Assembly (NCBI GenBank): GCA_963780805.1
Contig: CAWADP010000020.1
Span: forward strand, 1 to 64,000
Reading direction: 5' to 3'
Source: JASHVB01 sp963780805
GTDB lineage: Bacteria; Pseudomonadota; Alphaproteobacteria; Acetobacterales; Acetobacteraceae
DNA: 64,000 bases
Part shown: piece after piece, positions 1-8,134 of the stretch
Layout of the letters: each line of letters opens with the position of its first letter
How positions within the stretch are numbered: position 1 is the stretch's first letter
Position numbers and translations under genes: made by a program
Notes under the pieces: model-generated
What the model was told of the DNA's origin: nothing
The model's database searches: none
The model's input: the letters and a program-made list of their open reading frames with translations, nothing else

Positions 1-410
1 TTCACGACCAGGAATAGCTTGTCGGGGCCGAGATTCGCGACCATCAGGTCGTCGAGGATGCCTCCGGCTTCGTTGGTCAGCAGGGTGTAACGCTGCCGGT
101 TGGGCTTCAGGCCGATGATGTCGCCTGGCACCAGCCGTTCCAGCGCGGCGGCGGCGGCGGTGCCGGTCAGCATTGCCTGGCCCATGTGGGAGACGTCGAA
201 CAGGGACGCCTGCGAGCGGCAGTGCAGGTGCTCGGCCAGCACGCCACCACGGCAGCGAGCGGCGAGGTCGCCTTTCAGGTCGTACTGGACCGGCATGGCA
301 TAGCCCGCGAACCCGACCATGCGCGCGCCCAGGCGGCGGTGCCACGCGTCCAGCGGCGTGGTGCGCAGGGGATTGGGGGTCGGGTCGTCGGGCAGTGCGT
401 TCTCGATCAC
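1..410 (-). CDS. gcvT: Glycine cleavage T protein (aminomethyltransferase), N-terminal part
   Basis: The gene runs off the left edge, so only about the first 136 residues are present. T protein transfers the methylene carbon of the aminomethyl group on lipoyl H protein to tetrahydrofolate, releasing ammonia. The translation begins IENALPDDPTPNPLRTTPLD and continues with GARMVGFAGYAMPVQYD, SLFDVSHMGQ and PGDIIGLKPNRQRYTLLTN, all typical of the GcvT N-terminal domain. The start chosen is GTG at 410-408, preceded by GGAG six bases upstream; no ATG in frame fits better. A tandem glycine riboswitch lies directly upstream, which independently supports the call and implies induction by glycine. The rest of the operon (gcvH, gcvP) would lie to the left, outside the window. 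Confidence 0.93.
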   Translation of the reverse strand, partial: MIENALPDDPTPNPLRTTPLDAWHRRLGARMVGFAGYAMPVQYDLKGDLAARCRGGVLAEHLHCRSQASLFDVSHMGQAMLTGTAAAAALERLVPGDIIGLKPNRQRYTLLTNEAGGILDDLMVANLGPDKLFLVV

Positions 411-454
411 GGTCCACTCCGCAGGCAGGTCTTCCGGTCGGCTATGACGCCGAC

Positions 455-668
455 ACGGTTGACCCCCCTCTGTCGCGGGACCTGAGAGATTCGGGGCGCG
501 GCCCCTTACTCCGTCGGTGCGCCCGGCGCGTGAACGCCGGCCGGCTTTCCAGAGATCCCGTATCCCGCCGCGGTCCTTTTGCCTGAGCGTTTCCGGGGGC
601 CGGTTGCGCCTTCGGCGGCGGTGCCAGGATCGGGCTGGCTGGCCGCTCTCTCCCGCGCCGGGTGGCTG
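455..668 (-). promoter_or_regulatory. Tandem glycine riboswitch upstream of gcvT
   Basis: Read on the minus strand, two consecutive copies of the glycine aptamer core are visible. The first has GCGGGAGAGAG (about 660-645), GCCGAAGGCGC (about 616-605) and CGCTCAGGCAAAAGGAC (about 589-573). The second has GGGATCTCTGG (about 559-549), GCCGACGGAGTAAGG (near 510) and AATCTCTCAGGTCCCGCGAC (about 492-473). These are the conserved segments of the glycine riboswitch, which usually occurs as a tandem pair and turns on gcv genes when glycine is abundant. Its 3' end lies roughly 50 bases from the gcvT start. No clear intrinsic terminator was identified between the second aptamer and the start, so control may be translational. 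Exact edges are approximate. Confidence 0.9.
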
Positions 669-810
669 GGACGCGGGCAAGATGCCTGAAAGCGCGAGGC
701 GGCACAATCGGAACTATGGGCGCGCGATCCCGCCACGCGCCGGCGTCACCGATTGCTTAACCTTTTGGCAGCACCATGGCGGCTTGCGCGCCAATATCAG
801 GGCATGATAT

Positions 811-1215
811 ATGTTCGGCCCAGAGATGGATCGCCTGCTGGGTTACAACCGGCGGCGATACTGGTTGACGAACGGTTGGTGCCTGCGGTTCCGGGTCAGG
901 CAGTGTCCCGTCTCTCATGCCCGGCCGCACGGTATCCGCTACGCCTTCACGCTGCACGATGCTGGTATGACGCGCTTGCTCGGCTTCGACAACGCACACG
1001 GCATTCCCCGCCGGCAGGCTTACGACCACCGGCATCGCTTCCGCCGCCCCAGGAAGCCGGCGCCCTACGACTTCGTCGGGGTCGATGAACTGATCTGCGA
1101 CTTCTTCGACGAAGTCGAACGTGCCTGCCGGCTGGAAGGCGTTCCCTTTGCCTTCGATGCCGAAGAGACCGAACAGGAAATTGAGGCCGACGATGACGAT
1201 GAAGTCGCTGCGTGA
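811..1215 (+). CDS. TumE-like toxin of a type II toxin-antitoxin pair
   Basis: A 134-residue protein resembling the TumE toxin family. Recognisable features are RPHGIRYAFTLHDAGMTRLLGFDNAHGIP in the first half (RPHGI, LHD, LLGFDNAHG are the conserved pieces), a DHRHR motif near residue 74, and the acidic stretch VDELICDFFDEVERACR. The C-terminus is strongly acidic (EIEADDDDE). It overlaps the 3'-adjacent HTH gene by 23 bases, the usual toxin-first arrangement of this family. An in-frame ATG at 826 is an alternative start; 811 is kept because no strong ribosome site separates them. The toxin activity and its target are not evident from sequence; the family assignment is from pattern recognition. 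Confidence 0.72.
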   Translation: MFGPEMDRLLGYNRRRYWLTNGWCLRFRVRQCPVSHARPHGIRYAFTLHDAGMTRLLGFDNAHGIPRRQAYDHRHRFRRPRKPAPYDFVGVDELICDFFDEVERACRLEGVPFAFDAEETEQEIEADDDDEVAA

Positions 1216-1588
1216 CCTGCGGGAGGAAATGCGGTCGGTTGCTCGCGGCGAACGCGAGCCGGCGCCACTGCCCGCTTCTGCCATGCTGTCCACACTATCC
1301 TCGCCGGGCAACCTGGACCTGCTTCGCATTATCAATCAGGAGCATCCGGCCAGCGTCTCGAAGCTTGCCGAACGCACCGGTCGCGCGCAGTCGAACGTGT
1401 CGCGTTCACTGCAGGGACTGGCGCGGCATGGGCTGATCAAGCTCGAACGGGAGGGCAAGGAAGTGCGCCCCGTCGCGCTGGCGCGGTCCATCGATGTGGA
1501 CCTGGCGGCGGGCACCTGCCGCACGCTGGCCGCCACCCCGTCGGGGCGCCGGCGGCAACCGGTCCGCGCCATTGGCGACTCGCAATGA
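1193..1588 (+). CDS. TumA-like antitoxin, winged HTH regulator
   Basis: A 131-residue protein beginning MTMKSLRDLREEM. The centre carries a MarR/ArsR-like winged helix: LDLLRIINQEHPASVSKLAE followed by the recognition helix RAQSNVSRSLQGLARHGLIK and a wing with EREGKEVRP. This matches the HTH antitoxins paired with TumE toxins, which bind the toxin and repress the operon. The ATG at 1193 is chosen because GAGG sits six bases upstream (1183-1186); an ATG at 1199 is also in frame. It overlaps the toxin gene upstream, and its stop overlaps the next gene's start (ATGA at 1585-1588), so all three genes may be translationally coupled. Confidence 0.72.
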   Translation: MTMKSLRDLREEMRSVARGEREPAPLPASAMLSTLSSPGNLDLLRIINQEHPASVSKLAERTGRAQSNVSRSLQGLARHGLIKLEREGKEVRPVALARSIDVDLAAGTCRTLAATPSGRRRQPVRAIGDSQ

Positions 1589-3306
1589 CCGACGCCGCGG
1601 TTCCCGATAGCCGCGGCCTCAACCTCTACCGCGCCGATCCATCGCTGGCCCGGCTCGCAGCGCTTTACCTGCCACCCGACCTGCATCGTTGCCTGGAACC
1701 GCATCTGGACCGCCTGGGCGCGTTGGCTGGCGACCATTTGGATGAACTCGCCGGACTGGCCGATCGCAACCCACCGGTGCTGCACACTCGCCGCCGCACC
1801 GGCGAGGACGGCGACTGGATTGAGAAGCACCCTGCCTACCGCACCATGGAGCAGCTTGCGTTCGGGGATTTCGGCCTTGCCACGTTGTCGCATCGAGGCG
1901 GCGTGCTGGGATGGCCAACCCCCATGCCGCCCGCCGCCAAATACCTGCTCACCTACCTGTTCGTGCAGGCCGAGTTCGGCCTGATGTGCCCGGTCAGCAT
2001 GTCCGATAGCCTGACTCGCACTCTGCGCAAGTTTGGCGATCCGGCACTGGTGGCGCGCTACCTGCCGGCGCTGACCAGCCAGGACCTCGATGTGCTGACC
2101 CAGGGCGCCATGTTCATGACCGAGCAAGGTGCCGGCTCGGACGTCGGTGCCACCGCGGTACGGGCGGAAGCCGCCGACGACGGCACCTGGCGGCTGTTCG
2201 GCGACAAGTGGTTTTGCTCCAACGCCGACGCCGGCCTGGCGATGGTGCTGGCGCGGCCGGACGACGCCCCGCCCGGCCTGAAGGGCCTGAGCCTGTTCTT
2301 GCTGCCGCGCGTGCTGCCGGATGGGCGGCGCAACGCCTATCGGATCGTGCGGTTGAAGGACAAGCTGGGCACCCGCTCCATGGCCAGCGGCGAGATCACG
2401 CTGCAGGGCGCCACCGCCTACCTGGTGGGCGAGCAAGGTGCCGGGTTCCGCCAGATGGCAGACATGATCAACAACTCGCGGCTGTCGAATGGCGTGCGCG
2501 CCGCCGGCCTGATGCGCCGCGCGGTGACCGAGGCGCTGTTCGTCGCACATCGGCGCGTCGCCTTTGGGCGGCGCCTGATAGAGCTGCCGCTGATGCGCCG
2601 GCAGTTGCTGAAGATGCTGGTGCGGGCAGAGCAAGCGCGCAGCATGATGTTGCAGACGGCAGAGGCGTTGCGGCGCTCGGATGCCGGAGAGCTCGGGGCC
2701 TATGCCCTGCTGCGTATCCTGACGCCGTTGATCAAGTTCCGTGCTTGTCGCGATGCCCGCGTGGTGGCGGGCGACGCGATGGAGGTGCGCGGCGGCTGCG
2801 GCTACATCGAGGAATGGCCCGATCCACGCATCCTGCGCGACGCGCATCTCGGGTCGATCTGGGAAGGCACCAGCAACATCGTGGCGCTCGACGTGCGGCG
2901 CGCGGCGAAACGTGAGAACGCGCTGGCGGCATTACGGGACCACGTGACGGTATTGCTCGCCGATGCGCCACCGCTGGCCGATGCGCGTGCGGCGCTGGAC
3001 CGGGCGTCCGCGCTGATGGAAACAGCGCAGGCCGAGGGCGGCGAAGTGCTGGCGCGGCAGGCGGCATCGGCGCTGTATCACGTGACCTCGGCTGCGGCGA
3101 TAGCGTGGGAGGCCGGGCGTTTGCAGGACCCGCACCGGCTGGCACTGGCGCGCATGGTGCTGGTGCATCGCGTGCTGCCGCGCGATCCGCTGCGGGCGGA
3201 TGTGGGCCCGGACGGCGTGGTGGAGGACGGCGCGGAGGACGGCGCGGCGGAGGACGGGACAGTGGCGGCGCTGCTGTCCGATCCGGGCAGGACACTCTTG
3301 CTGTGA
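1585..3306 (+). CDS. AidB-like acyl-CoA dehydrogenase
   Basis: A 573-residue flavoprotein of the acyl-CoA dehydrogenase superfamily, closest in pattern to the AidB branch (isovaleryl-CoA-dehydrogenase-like proteins linked to the adaptive response to alkylation). Visible motifs are GAMFMTEQGAGSDVGA (FAD and substrate contact), DKWFCSNADA, TRSMASGEI, the late RGGCGYIEEWPDPRILRDAH and GSIWEGTSNIVALDVRR, in the order and spacing of the family. The length is somewhat above the usual 540-550 because of an acidic C-terminal repeat (EDGAEDGAAEDG, near 3222-3260). The start ATG overlaps the stop of the antitoxin gene as ATGA. The substrate is not predictable; a DNA-repair role like that proposed for E. 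coli AidB is only an analogy. Confidence 0.88.
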   Translation: MTDAAVPDSRGLNLYRADPSLARLAALYLPPDLHRCLEPHLDRLGALAGDHLDELAGLADRNPPVLHTRRRTGEDGDWIEKHPAYRTMEQLAFGDFGLATLSHRGGVLGWPTPMPPAAKYLLTYLFVQAEFGLMCPVSMSDSLTRTLRKFGDPALVARYLPALTSQDLDVLTQGAMFMTEQGAGSDVGATAVRAEAADDGTWRLFGDKWFCSNADAGLAMVLARPDDAPPGLKGLSLFLLPRVLPDGRRNAYRIVRLKDKLGTRSMASGEITLQGATAYLVGEQGAGFRQMADMINNSRLSNGVRAAGLMRRAVTEALFVAHRRVAFGRRLIELPLMRRQLLKMLVRAEQARSMMLQTAEALRRSDAGELGAYALLRILTPLIKFRACRDARVVAGDAMEVRGGCGYIEEWPDPRILRDAHLGSIWEGTSNIVALDVRRAAKRENALAALRDHVTVLLADAPPLADARAALDRASALMETAQAEGGEVLARQAASALYHVTSAAAIAWEAGRLQDPHRLALARMVLVHRVLPRDPLRADVGPDGVVEDGAEDGAAEDGTVAALLSDPGRTLLL

Positions 3307-3438
3307 TCGTGAGGCGCATAGGGTATCGTTGCGTGATCACGGGATGAGGTCGCATGGAAAAACGCATCGCGTAACAAAACAACTTGATACGGGTAATTTT
3401 CCCGGCCATGCGTACCGAGGATTGCAGGGCCCGTCGAT

Positions 3439-4020
3439 TCAGGCGTTGTAGTTCAGCTCCCAAAGCGTGGCATCGCCTGCAACAGGTTCGCACCAAATCG
3501 CCACGGCGTTTGGCGTGCGGACCAGCGGTTCGATTCCCATTGCGGTCCGCAATGCGCGGAACAGTGCGCCGTGCGCCACCACCAGCACGGCAGGCGTCAA
3601 CGCGACTGCGCGGTTGATCGCGGCGACCGCTCGGTGGCGCAAATCGGCAAATGGTTCCGCGCCTTCCGGGGTGAAATTGCCGGCGATCCAATGGGCGAAC
3701 CAGTCGCTCATGGGGTGGCCTTCCTGCACACCGAAGTGGACCTCGCGCAGGCCGTCATCGATATGCACCGGCAACGACAGCGCATGGCCGACAATCTCGG
3801 CAGTGACGCGCGCGCGCGACAGCGGCGAGCTGACGATAGTGGCGATGCCACGGTGGCGCAGGCGTTCTGCCGCCGACCGGGCCTGTGCCAGCCCGGTCGG
3901 GTTCAACGGAATATCGACGTTGCCCTGTGACAGGCCCTGCGCGTTCCAGTCGGTCTCGCCGTGGCGGAGATACCAGAACGGCACGCGGTGCACTGTTTCG
4001 TCGAGGGCAACGTCGCTCAT
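3439..4020 (-). CDS. Histidine phosphatase family protein (phosphoglycerate mutase-like)
   Basis: A 193-residue member of the branched histidine phosphatase superfamily. The catalytic RHG motif is in YLRHGETDWN (residues 17-26); the second basic pocket residue is in SSPLSRARVTAE; the acid/base region is LREVHFGVQEG; and the second catalytic histidine is in VVAHGALFRAL. The length matches cobalamin-phosphatase or phosphoglycerate-mutase-like small members. Seven bases separate its start from the stop of the glutathione S-transferase downstream, so the two are probably cotranscribed. The natural substrate cannot be told from sequence. It converges with the acyl-CoA dehydrogenase gene on the other strand. 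Confidence 0.88.
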   Translation of the reverse strand: MSDVALDETVHRVPFWYLRHGETDWNAQGLSQGNVDIPLNPTGLAQARSAAERLRHRGIATIVSSPLSRARVTAEIVGHALSLPVHIDDGLREVHFGVQEGHPMSDWFAHWIAGNFTPEGAEPFADLRHRAVAAINRAVALTPAVLVVAHGALFRALRTAMGIEPLVRTPNAVAIWCEPVAGDATLWELNYNA

Positions 4021-4027
4021 CGGCGGA

Positions 4028-4648
4028 TCAGGCCGCGAGGCCCTCCTGCTGCATCATGCGCTGCACCGCCGGGCGCGCCGTCATGCGCTTGTAATGCGCC
4101 GCGCAGTTCGCCGGCAGGTCGATTTTCAGACGCGCCGCGCCCCAGAACTCGACATAGAACAGGGCGGCGTCGGCGATGGAGAACTGGCCGACGAGGTAGT
4201 CCTTGCCTTTAAGCGCCTGGTCCATGATGGCGAGGCCCTTTTCGAAGATCTCACGGCCGCGCGCCTTCACCGCGTCCTCGTCGGCGGTGTTGGGGGAGAA
4301 GTTGCCGGGGCGGAAGATGCGGGTGAAGCCCTGCATGTGCATGGTGGCGACGACGTAGTCCATGGCCTCCAGCGCGCGCGCCTGAGCGTCGGGATCGTCC
4401 GGCAGCAGTTTTGCCGCCGGGTTGGTGCGGGCGAGCCAATAGGCGATGGCGGGGAATTCGGTCAGCACCGAGCCGTCGTCGCGTACCAGCGTGGGCACCT
4501 TCGACTTGGGGTTCACAGTGGTGAAGTCCGGCTTGTACTGGGCCCCTTCCATCAGGTTGACGCGCTGGGTCTCATACGGCTTGCCGATCTCTTCCAGCAG
4601 CAGGTGGATGCCTAGCGAGCAGGCGCCGGGCGCGAACATCAGTTTCAT
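4028..4648 (-). CDS. Glutathione S-transferase
   Basis: A 206-residue cytosolic-type GST. The N-terminal thioredoxin-like domain opens MKLMFAPGACSLGIHLLLEE, where the CS pair sits at the usual glutathione-activating position of bacterial beta-like GSTs. It continues with NPKSKVPTLVRDDGSVLTEF (cis-Pro and the ES/TEF glutathione-binding turn) and ends in an all-helical C-terminal domain with LVGQFSIADAALF, the N-capping box motif SIADA. The ATG giving MKLMF is preferred over an upstream in-frame ATG that adds MTRSRTA. It is second in an apparent two-gene unit with the histidine phosphatase. Its electrophilic substrate is unknown. Confidence 0.93.
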   Translation of the reverse strand: MKLMFAPGACSLGIHLLLEEIGKPYETQRVNLMEGAQYKPDFTTVNPKSKVPTLVRDDGSVLTEFPAIAYWLARTNPAAKLLPDDPDAQARALEAMDYVVATMHMQGFTRIFRPGNFSPNTADEDAVKARGREIFEKGLAIMDQALKGKDYLVGQFSIADAALFYVEFWGAARLKIDLPANCAAHYKRMTARPAVQRMMQQEGLAA

Positions 4649-4921
4649 TGCGGTTCTACTCCTGGTCATTGCAGATGGCGGTTGGGACGGCTGTTCGCCG
4701 TGACCCCCAGGCCAACTTGGCAGCCCATGCGATATCGCGCAACGGGCACCGACCGGCGGTGCCCGGATGGCCAGCGCCTTGCTGTGCCGCGCGTCCGGTC
4801 CGGCGCTCCCCTGCGGGGGCGACGCGACTGACTGTGGACAGGCTGCATTTCGCTGCGAGCCGCCCCGTTTCCGGGTTGATTCCGTATTCGGGTTGCGCCG
4901 CGTCCGGGTTGGCTCCGTGCG

Positions 4922-5530
4922 CTACGGCGCATCCGGACCGAAGTTCCTCAGAGCACCGACCGCACAGACCTCGGTTTCCGGATGCGGGAGCAGGGCAGCC
5001 AGACTCTTGTAGGTGGGCTGCGGTGCCAGAACTTTCGACACCGGAGCGCAGCCGCGAACCGTCGCAGTGATCGTGACCTGCTTCGTGGCAAAGTCGTAGC
5101 TGAAGCGATATTTCTTCTCGTGGCTCAGATCCTCGGTCATCCATTCGACCTTCGCATATGCCCCGTACGGATCGCGTACAATGAACGGGCCCTCATTGTT
5201 GCCGTCGTCGAAAAAGCAGCCGCCCACGGTCGATAAGCGAACGGATGCAACCGGGTGCTGACTTGCATCGCGACCATGCGCCGGCTCGGCAACAGCGATG
5301 CGCAGGTCGAACTGGGAGTCGAAGATACGTCGGGTGCACCAAAGCTCGATGCGATGTCCGTGCGCGTCCTGGTAGACTGCCAATCGCTCGTCGCCAAGCC
5401 TTTCGAAATTCAGGATGGCACCCTTGCACGACAATCGGATCATCTGTGGCTGGGCGGATGCCGCAAGGCAGTACCCCAGCGCTGCCACCACCAAGCCCGA
5501 CACCAGCGCTGGCATGAGCCATCGGGACAT
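4922..5530 (-). CDS. Secreted protein of unknown function
   Basis: A 202-residue protein that I do not recognise. It begins MSRWLMPALVSGLVVAALGYCLAASAQ, a clear Sec signal peptide with probable cleavage after ASA, so it should be periplasmic or secreted. The mature part has few cysteines (near ILNFERL, LWCTRR, GGCFFDD, VRGCAPV, EVCAVG), which may form disulphides, and alternates short polar beta-like stretches such as YRFSYDFATKQVTITATVRG, suggesting a small beta-rich domain. It stands alone between the GST and monooxygenase genes. No function is proposed. Confidence 0.7.
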   Translation of the reverse strand: MSRWLMPALVSGLVVAALGYCLAASAQPQMIRLSCKGAILNFERLGDERLAVYQDAHGHRIELWCTRRIFDSQFDLRIAVAEPAHGRDASQHPVASVRLSTVGGCFFDDGNNEGPFIVRDPYGAYAKVEWMTEDLSHEKKYRFSYDFATKQVTITATVRGCAPVSKVLAPQPTYKSLAALLPHPETEVCAVGALRNFGPDAP

Positions 5531-5670
5531 CCATCCAAGTCCTTCAGCGCCTGTCCGGTGCTGCCAGCCGGGAGCCGATCGTTCGCCGCAATGCGGTCTC
5601 GTTGTTCCGAATCCTGTCCGGTGAGTCTGCTGCCGTTTGGATCGCCACAGTGCGATGCCGGGCTTCGGCT

Positions 5671-7026
5671 TTACCGCGCCCGCCGCCAGTCGCCGATCGC
5701 CGGCCGATCCAATCCTAAATTCTCGCGCAACGTGGTGCCACGATAGTCCTTGTGCAGCAGCCCGCGGCGCTGCAGTTCCGGTGTGATCAGGCGGGCGAAA
5801 TCCTCATACGTGCCGGGCACGTGCGACGCCGCCACAACGAAGCCGTCGCAGGCGCGGCCGGCGAACCACTCCTCCATGCCGTCCGCGACGTCCTTCGGGC
5901 TGCCGACGAACCGCGGATGGTCACGGAATGTGCCGCGGTGCGACACTTCCATGAAGTCGCGCGTCGTCGGGTTGCGCTTGCCCAGCACGCGATGGACGCG
6001 GTCGCGCAGCCCTTGTGCGCCGGTCCAGGTCTGGATTTCCTCCTCGGTCCATGGCTCGTCCAGCGGCTTCTTCGAGAGATCGACGTTCAGTACTTCGCAA
6101 AGCAGAGAAAGCTGGTCGATTTCCTTCGGCAACCTGTCGATCATGGCGACCTTGTCTTCCGCCTCGGCGCGGGTTTCGGCGACGACATAGTACGTGCCGG
6201 CGGCGGCGTTCACCTTGTCCGGGTCGCGGCCGGCGTCGGCGATCTGCGCCTTGAACGCGGCGTAATCCTGTTTCGCCGACGCGAGATCATGGTAGTTCAC
6301 GAACACCAGCTCCGCCCAGCGCGCGGCGAACCGCCGGCCGCGGCCGCTCTGGCCGGCCTGGATGATCACCGGATGGCCCTGAGGCGAGCGCGGCACGGTG
6401 AACGGCCCGCGCGAGCGGAAGAAATCACCCGCGTAGTCCAGTCGCCGCACCTTGTCGGGATGCGCGAACAGCCCGGTTTGCTTGTCGCCGACGATCGCGT
6501 CGTCGTCCCAGGAATCCCAGTGGCCGAGCACGACTTCCATGAACTCGTCGGCGCGGTCGTAACGGCGGTCGTGTTCGTCGTGCGAGGGCTGGCCCATGTT
6601 CAGTGCCTCGCCGTCGTTCATCGATGTCACCACATTCCATGCGGCGCGCCCGTTGGTCATCAGGTCCAGCGTCTGGAACACGCGGGCGACATGGAACGGC
6701 TCGTAGTAGGTCGTGGTATAGGTGGACCCGAGTCCCAGGCGTTCGGTCGCCATGCCCATGACGGTGAGAATTGTCACCGGGTCCATCTTCACGCAGCGGA
6801 TGCCGTTGGCGACGGTATGGGCGTGGTCGCCGCCGTAACGGTCCGGCATGGCCAAACGATCGTCGAAGAAGCCGAGGTGGAACTTGCCCGCCTCCAGCGC
6901 GCGGCCTACGCGGCGGTAGTACTCGGCGGACATGAAGTCGGGCGCCGCTTCGGGATGCCGCCAGGAACCAACGAAGTTGGTGCAGTTCTGGGCCTGCAGG
7001 AAGCCGACAAGGGTCATTTGGCGCAT
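5671..7026 (-). CDS. NtaA/DmoA-family FMN-dependent monooxygenase
   Basis: A 451-residue flavin-dependent monooxygenase of the bacterial luciferase superfamily, in the NtaA/SnaA/DszA/DmoA group that uses FMNH2 from a partner reductase. Family landmarks are GFFDDRLAMPDRYGG near the N-terminus, ERLGLGSTYTTTYYEPFHVA, FQTLDLMTNGRAAWNVVTS, HDRRYDRADEFMEVV, HPVIIQAGQSGRGRRFAARW and the C-terminal substrate-closing region FVGSPKDVADGMEEWF plus DGFVVAASHVPGTYEDF. Length is normal for the family. Members oxidise aminopolycarboxylates, sulphur heterocycles or dimethyl sulphide; the substrate here is unknown and no reductase gene is adjacent. Confidence 0.9.
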   Translation of the reverse strand: MRQMTLVGFLQAQNCTNFVGSWRHPEAAPDFMSAEYYRRVGRALEAGKFHLGFFDDRLAMPDRYGGDHAHTVANGIRCVKMDPVTILTVMGMATERLGLGSTYTTTYYEPFHVARVFQTLDLMTNGRAAWNVVTSMNDGEALNMGQPSHDEHDRRYDRADEFMEVVLGHWDSWDDDAIVGDKQTGLFAHPDKVRRLDYAGDFFRSRGPFTVPRSPQGHPVIIQAGQSGRGRRFAARWAELVFVNYHDLASAKQDYAAFKAQIADAGRDPDKVNAAAGTYYVVAETRAEAEDKVAMIDRLPKEIDQLSLLCEVLNVDLSKKPLDEPWTEEEIQTWTGAQGLRDRVHRVLGKRNPTTRDFMEVSHRGTFRDHPRFVGSPKDVADGMEEWFAGRACDGFVVAASHVPGTYEDFARLITPELQRRGLLHKDYRGTTLRENLGLDRPAIGDWRRAR

Positions 7027-7178
7027 GGGTTGCCTTCCGTATCCCGCTTACTGGATCGACCTTACTGGATCGAGCCGCCAAGCGGATCGACCGAGGGTGA
7101 TGGTGAAACAGGCCGCACGCAACCCCGCCTCAAGCTCCCGCCCCGACGTTGACGTTGGGCCGACTGACGATCGCGACC

Positions 7179-8111
7179 TCAATCGAACAGGGAACTGACC
7201 GAGCTCTCTTCGCTGATCCGCCGCATTGCCTCGGCCAGCAGGGGCGCAATGGTAAGCTCGCGGATATTGTGCGCCCGCTTCACCGCGTCGGTGGCCAGGA
7301 TCGAATCGGTGATCGTCATCATCTCGATCGGCGACGACGTGATCCGTGCCACCGCGCCGCCCGACAGCACGCCGTGCGTGACATAGGCGCCGACGGACCG
7401 CGCGCCCTGCCGGATCAGCGCATCCGCCGCGTTGCAGTGCGTGCCACCGGAATCCACCATGTCATCGACCAGGATGCAGTCGCGTCCCTGCACGTCGCCG
7501 ATCACGTTCATTACTTCGGAAACGCCCGCGCGCTCGCGTCGTTTGTCGATGATCGCTAGGTCGCAGTTCAGCCTCGTGGCGATCATCCGTGCCCGCACCA
7601 CGCCGCCGACATCCGGCGACACGATCATCACGTCCCGCCCCTTGTACTGCTCTTGGATGTCGCGGCTGTACAGCGGCGCGGCGTACAGGTTGTCCACCGG
7701 GATATCGAAGAACCCCTGAATCTGCGCCGCGTGCAGATCCATCGTCAGCACGCGGTTGGCGCCGGCCTCGGTGATCAGGTTCGCCACCAATTTGGCGCTG
7801 ATCGGCGATCGTGATGCCGTCTTCCGATCCTGCCGCGCATAGCCGAAATACGGGATCACCGCCGTTACCCGCCGCGCCGAGGACCGCCGCAGCGCGTCCA
7901 GCGTGATCAGCAGCTCCATCAGGTTGTCGTTGGCGGGAAACGACGTGGGCTGCACCACGAACACGTCCTCGCCGCGCACGTTTTCCAGGATCTCGACGAA
8001 CACCTCCATGTCCGCGAAGCGGCGGATCGAGGCCTTGGTCAGGGGCAGGTCCAACTGCGCCGCGACCGCCTCGGCGAGGGGGCGGTTGGCGTTGCAGGCG
8101 ACGATTTTCAT
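7179..8111 (-). CDS. prs: Ribose-phosphate pyrophosphokinase
   Basis: About 310 residues. The enzyme makes PRPP from ribose 5-phosphate and ATP for purine, pyrimidine, histidine, tryptophan and NAD synthesis. Clear motifs: MKIVACNANRPLAEAVA at the start, VFVVQPTSFPANDNLMELL, ITLDALRRSSARRVTAVIPY, YFGYARQDRK, VLTMDLHAAQIQGFFDIPVD (ATP/metal site), and the PRPP loop DCILVDDMVDSGGT. The conventional start is the ATG at 8111. An in-frame ATG at 8138 adds nine residues and would overlap the upstream lipoprotein stop as ATGA, so the longer form is also possible. The lipoprotein gene upstream may be cotranscribed. Confidence 0.96.
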   Translation of the reverse strand: MKIVACNANRPLAEAVAAQLDLPLTKASIRRFADMEVFVEILENVRGEDVFVVQPTSFPANDNLMELLITLDALRRSSARRVTAVIPYFGYARQDRKTASRSPISAKLVANLITEAGANRVLTMDLHAAQIQGFFDIPVDNLYAAPLYSRDIQEQYKGRDVMIVSPDVGGVVRARMIATRLNCDLAIIDKRRERAGVSEVMNVIGDVQGRDCILVDDMVDSGGTHCNAADALIRQGARSVGAYVTHGVLSGGAVARITSSPIEMMTITDSILATDAVKRAHNIRELTIAPLLAEAMRRISEESSVSSLFD

Positions 8112-8134
8112 GCGGTCTAGGGCGGGGCTGGTGG

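Noticed and set aside
1336..2847. A 503-codon minus-strand ORF
   Set aside because: Antisense to the acyl-CoA dehydrogenase and antitoxin genes; no domain and unusual His/Gln-rich composition.
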